From NCBI GenBank assembly GCA_002401225.1, contig NVSM01000024.1, positions 26,401-33,541 of the forward strand: a DNA stretch of 7,141 nucleotides, in the 5' to 3' direction. The notes under the pieces were generated by a model. That model saw only the letters and a program-made list of their open reading frames with translations, ran no database searches and was not told the origin of the DNA. The position numbers and the translations under genes are program-made. Positions 4,850-7,141 of the stretch are shown here, piece by piece. Within the stretch, counting starts at the first letter, position 1. Each line of letters begins with the position of its first letter. Source of the stretch: a bacterium (lineage in GTDB: Bacteria > Planctomycetota > Phycisphaerae > Phycisphaerales > UBA1924).

Positions 4850-6878
4850 AATCGAAGGACAACACCGGCGGCCACGCGCGAACAGGTTGACTGTTGCGGG
4901 TGTCTTCTGGTGTCTTTGGGGTCGCATCGAAACCGACTCGGTCGCAGTTGTTCGATTGATCCCATTGGGCATCACGCGAGGCATCGAAGTTGGCAGCCCA
5001 GTGAAAAAGTGCTGCGTGGTGATCGTGAATAGCGACTGATCGACCGAGCACAACAATGAAGCGCATCGCCGATGGCTCGGCGAGGAACGCTTGGAGAATC
5101 GTTGCGCCGAGTTTGGCGTTTTGTGGTTCGTTGTGATCCTTGTCCGCTTGAATGAAAAGCCAACCCGGAGCATTGTCAGTCGCAGAAGCATCGAGTACGC
5201 CTGCAATAGATTTTGCAAAGGTGACCGCTTGTATTCGATCTTCAGCAGTTGGGACGGGATACGGATCACCGATCGGCTGCCCGTTGATCTCTTCGCCGAT
5301 GACCTTCTTGGTGGCGTCGAAGCCGAGTTTGATTCCTGAGCCGAGGCGCGGGGCGGCGTGGTCAAGGATATCTAATGCGCCGTTGACTTGTTCGATATCG
5401 CGCGAAGGCATGCAGTGTTGACAGGCCGCAGCGAGCACCGCAGTCAGGTCATGAACATCAACGGCGTCATCAACGATGAAGAGGTTTTTTGTCCAGGCCA
5501 TTTGTCCTGCGCCCCAGATGCCGTGCATCACCGTGCGGGCGTGGAGCGGATAATGCTTGGTGATTTGGATGTTGGCGACATTGTGAAACGCGCCGTACAT
5601 CGGGAGGTGGTAGTCTTTGATATCGGGGAGGATTGTCGCGAGCAATGGACGCATGATGCGCTCGGTTGCTTTGCCGAGGAAGTAATCTTCCTGAGGCGGC
5701 AGCCCCACCACCGTCGTCGGATAGATCGCGTTGTTGCGATGGGTGAATGCGGAGACTTCGACGATTGGGTACCGATCGGGCATGGAGTAGAACCCGGTGT
5801 GATCGCCAAATGGCCCTTCAAATACAGCCCCATCGCCGAGTTCGCCTGCATCTGGCTGGCGCGGATCCCACCCCGGGAATCCTGCATCGGTGCGGACGAA
5901 GCCTTCGATAATCATCTCGGCATCTGCCGGCACCCACAATGGAACGGTCTTGGCTCGGCAGAGCGGGATGCCCTTGCCGTTGAGGAAACCGGCCATCAGA
6001 AGTTCGGAAATCCCCGGCGGGAGCGGGCAGGTTGCTGCATAGGGCAAGACCGATTGGCCCCCGAGTGCGATGGCGACGGGCATGGGTTGACCGAGCTTCT
6101 TCCATGATCGCCAGTGGGCTGCGCCGTCGTGGTGCATGTGCCAGTGCATGGCGAGGCGGTTCTTGCCTAGGAGTTGTAAGCGGTACATCCCGATGTTGTG
6201 CGACTTGGGCTTTGGATCGTTTCGATCGTCAGCATGGATCGTGTGGATGCCGGCAAGCGTGATGAATCGCCCGCGATACTTGGCGTTCCATTCTTCATCG
6301 GAGATATCAGGATGCCCCAAGCCTGCAATGTTGTCGTTGATTCCAGTTGGATACCCCACCGCTTCAAAGTCGCCATCGAGTGGCCAGCACCGGAGCATGG
6401 GGAGTTTGGTCAGGTCGATCGCGTCGCCTGTATGAACGATCTGCTGGCAAGCACCGGGTTTGTTGGATCGCTTGGGACCGATTTTGAGAAGCGGAAAAAA
6501 CTGCTTGGCTTTGGTGAAGGCTTCTGCGATTGATCGTGGCGGCTCGGGCTTGACGAGTTCGGCGATGGTTTGGGCGATGTCATCGAAGGCTCGATTACCC
6601 AAAGCCATCTCCATCCGTCGATATGATCCGAACGCATTGATCAGCACCGGGAAGTCTGAGCCAATCGGATGCTCGAACAAAAGGGCTTTGCCGCCGAGAT
6701 GGGCGAAGGCTGGATCATTCGATTGAGAAGACGAAGAACCAATGTTCGGAGCAGCCGATTTGGACTCCGTATCGGCGTATTGAGTGATCTCAAGCACCGG
6801 GTCAACCGCACTATTGATACGAATCAACTCCCCAGATTGGGCAAGGGCGTCGACAAAGCGATGGAGGTCGGCATACAT
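4848..6878 (-). CDS. UbiD family decarboxylase, long form
   Basis: This 676-residue cytoplasmic enzyme belongs to the prenylated-FMN-dependent UbiD (de)carboxylases, which act on aromatic or alpha,beta-unsaturated acids. Landmarks are N-I-G-M-Y-R (Asn228 and Arg233, whose spacing matches the metal-binding Asn and catalytic Arg of the family), the His-rich segment at 245-254, M-I-I-E-G (Glu325), E-G-P-F-G-D (Glu354, Asp359), Y-P-T-T-V-V-G, and a G-F-D-A-T-K ending to the core near residue 525. About 150 further residues follow, so it is longer than E. coli UbiD (about 500). They include a second F-I-V-V...H-D...R-D...G-F-D-A-T-P-K segment, as in long UbiD proteins of some other phyla. ATG 6878 is preferred over GTG 6896 because M-Y-A-D-L-H-x-F is the usual family start. 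No UbiX-type flavin prenyltransferase is in the window. Quinone synthesis or aromatic-acid turnover are both possible. Confidence 0.93.
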   Translation of the reverse strand: MYADLHRFVDALAQSGELIRINSAVDPVLEITQYADTESKSAAPNIGSSSSQSNDPAFAHLGGKALLFEHPIGSDFPVLINAFGSYRRMEMALGNRAFDDIAQTIAELVKPEPPRSIAEAFTKAKQFFPLLKIGPKRSNKPGACQQIVHTGDAIDLTKLPMLRCWPLDGDFEAVGYPTGINDNIAGLGHPDISDEEWNAKYRGRFITLAGIHTIHADDRNDPKPKSHNIGMYRLQLLGKNRLAMHWHMHHDGAAHWRSWKKLGQPMPVAIALGGQSVLPYAATCPLPPGISELLMAGFLNGKGIPLCRAKTVPLWVPADAEMIIEGFVRTDAGFPGWDPRQPDAGELGDGAVFEGPFGDHTGFYSMPDRYPIVEVSAFTHRNNAIYPTTVVGLPPQEDYFLGKATERIMRPLLATILPDIKDYHLPMYGAFHNVANIQITKHYPLHARTVMHGIWGAGQMAWTKNLFIVDDAVDVHDLTAVLAAACQHCMPSRDIEQVNGALDILDHAAPRLGSGIKLGFDATKKVIGEEINGQPIGDPYPVPTAEDRIQAVTFAKSIAGVLDASATDNAPGWLFIQADKDHNEPQNAKLGATILQAFLAEPSAMRFIVVLGRSVAIHDHHAALFHWAANFDASRDAQWDQSNNCDRVGFDATPKTPEDTRNSQPVRAWPPVLSFD

Positions 6879-6889
6879 TACCCAACGAT

Positions 6890-7141
6890 ATGACACAACA
6901 CACCGATAAACACGACTCGCCCGACACCGATCTCAAGCCGGCCTTCATCTATGCGACGACGCGAGATTGGGAAGGGTATTTCAAGGCGATCGATGGGCGT
7001 GAACCTCGCCCAACCTTGGTCGAAGCGCTCGACCGTTTCGACACCGAACCCTCGAATGGGCCACGCTTTGCGATTGATCTGGGGTGTGGCGAAGGCCGCG
7101 ATAGTGCGGCTCTGCTCCGCCGAGGGTGGAAGGTCCATGCG
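6890..7141 (+). CDS. Class I SAM-dependent methyltransferase (3' truncated)
   Basis: This open frame starts at ATG 6890 and runs off the window end after 84 codons. Residues 60-71 hold the SAM-binding motif I, F-A-I-D-L-G-C-G-E-G-R-D, on a beta strand followed by the helix S-A-A-L-L-R-R-G-W, as in Rossmann-fold methyltransferases. An upstream W-E-G-Y-F-K-A segment and a helix (~42-50) are typical of small proteins of the TehB/type-11/type-25 kind. Residues 1-24 are polar and probably disordered. Substrate cannot be told because the later motifs are missing. There is no Shine-Dalgarno sequence before the ATG, and only 11 bases separate it from the divergent UbiD start. No other start before motif I fits better. 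Confidence 0.85.
   Translation, partial: MTQHTDKHDSPDTDLKPAFIYATTRDWEGYFKAIDGREPRPTLVEALDRFDTEPSNGPRFAIDLGCGEGRDSAALLRRGWKVHA

Noticed and set aside
5388..6107. 239-codon open frame on the + strand inside the UbiD-family gene
   Set aside because: It is antisense to the best-conserved part of the UbiD protein and its composition (Arg, His, Cys and Gly rich) matches no family.
6879..6896. GTG at 6896 as the UbiD-family start
   Set aside because: It would add six residues not expected before the usual M-Y-x-D-L start and would overlap the divergent methyltransferase start. ATG 6878 is preferred.

Overview
The window most likely comes from a planctomycete of the Phycisphaerae/Phycisphaerales type. 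The main reason is that two adjacent secreted proteins end in twin calcium-loop repeats (D-x-N-x-D-G-x-x-N-F-F-D-[IV]-S-x-F-L) followed by a terminal Gly-Cys-Pro. As I recall, this C-terminal module is annotated as a 'GC-type dockerin' in that lineage. Moderate GC content and a long-form UbiD protein fit the same assignment. No tRNA, rRNA, CRISPR array, transposase or phage gene is visible, and the window reads as ordinary chromosome.

Layout: (1) 1-521, + strand, the 3' end of a secreted protein with a twin dockerin-like tail, closed by a strong intrinsic terminator (583-615). (2) 719-2074, + strand, a secreted endonuclease/exonuclease/phosphatase (EEP) family protein with the same tail. (3) 2140-2634, - strand, an orphan response regulator with only a receiver domain and a coiled-coil tail. 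(4) 2673-3182, + strand, an unrecognised 169-residue protein, divergent from the regulator across 38 bp. (5) 3308-4825, + strand, a periplasmic penicillin-binding protein of the DacB/PBP4 (peptidase S13) family. (6) 4848-6878, - strand, a long UbiD-family prFMN-dependent decarboxylase, convergent with dacB. (7) 6890-7141, + strand, the start of a class I SAM-dependent methyltransferase, cut by the window edge and head-to-head with the UbiD gene (11 bp between start codons).

The first two genes look related by cell-surface targeting, since they share the C-terminal module. The DacB-type enzyme also acts outside the cytoplasm, on peptidoglycan. The other genes are single-gene units in alternating orientation, and the order gives no evidence of one shared pathway. 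I do not see a clear new multi-gene system. The points most worth following are the Cys-bracketed twin repeat module shared by two neighbours, the secreted EEP enzyme that carries it, the repeated C-terminal segment of the UbiD protein, and the UbiD/methyltransferase start codons that leave almost no room for leaders.
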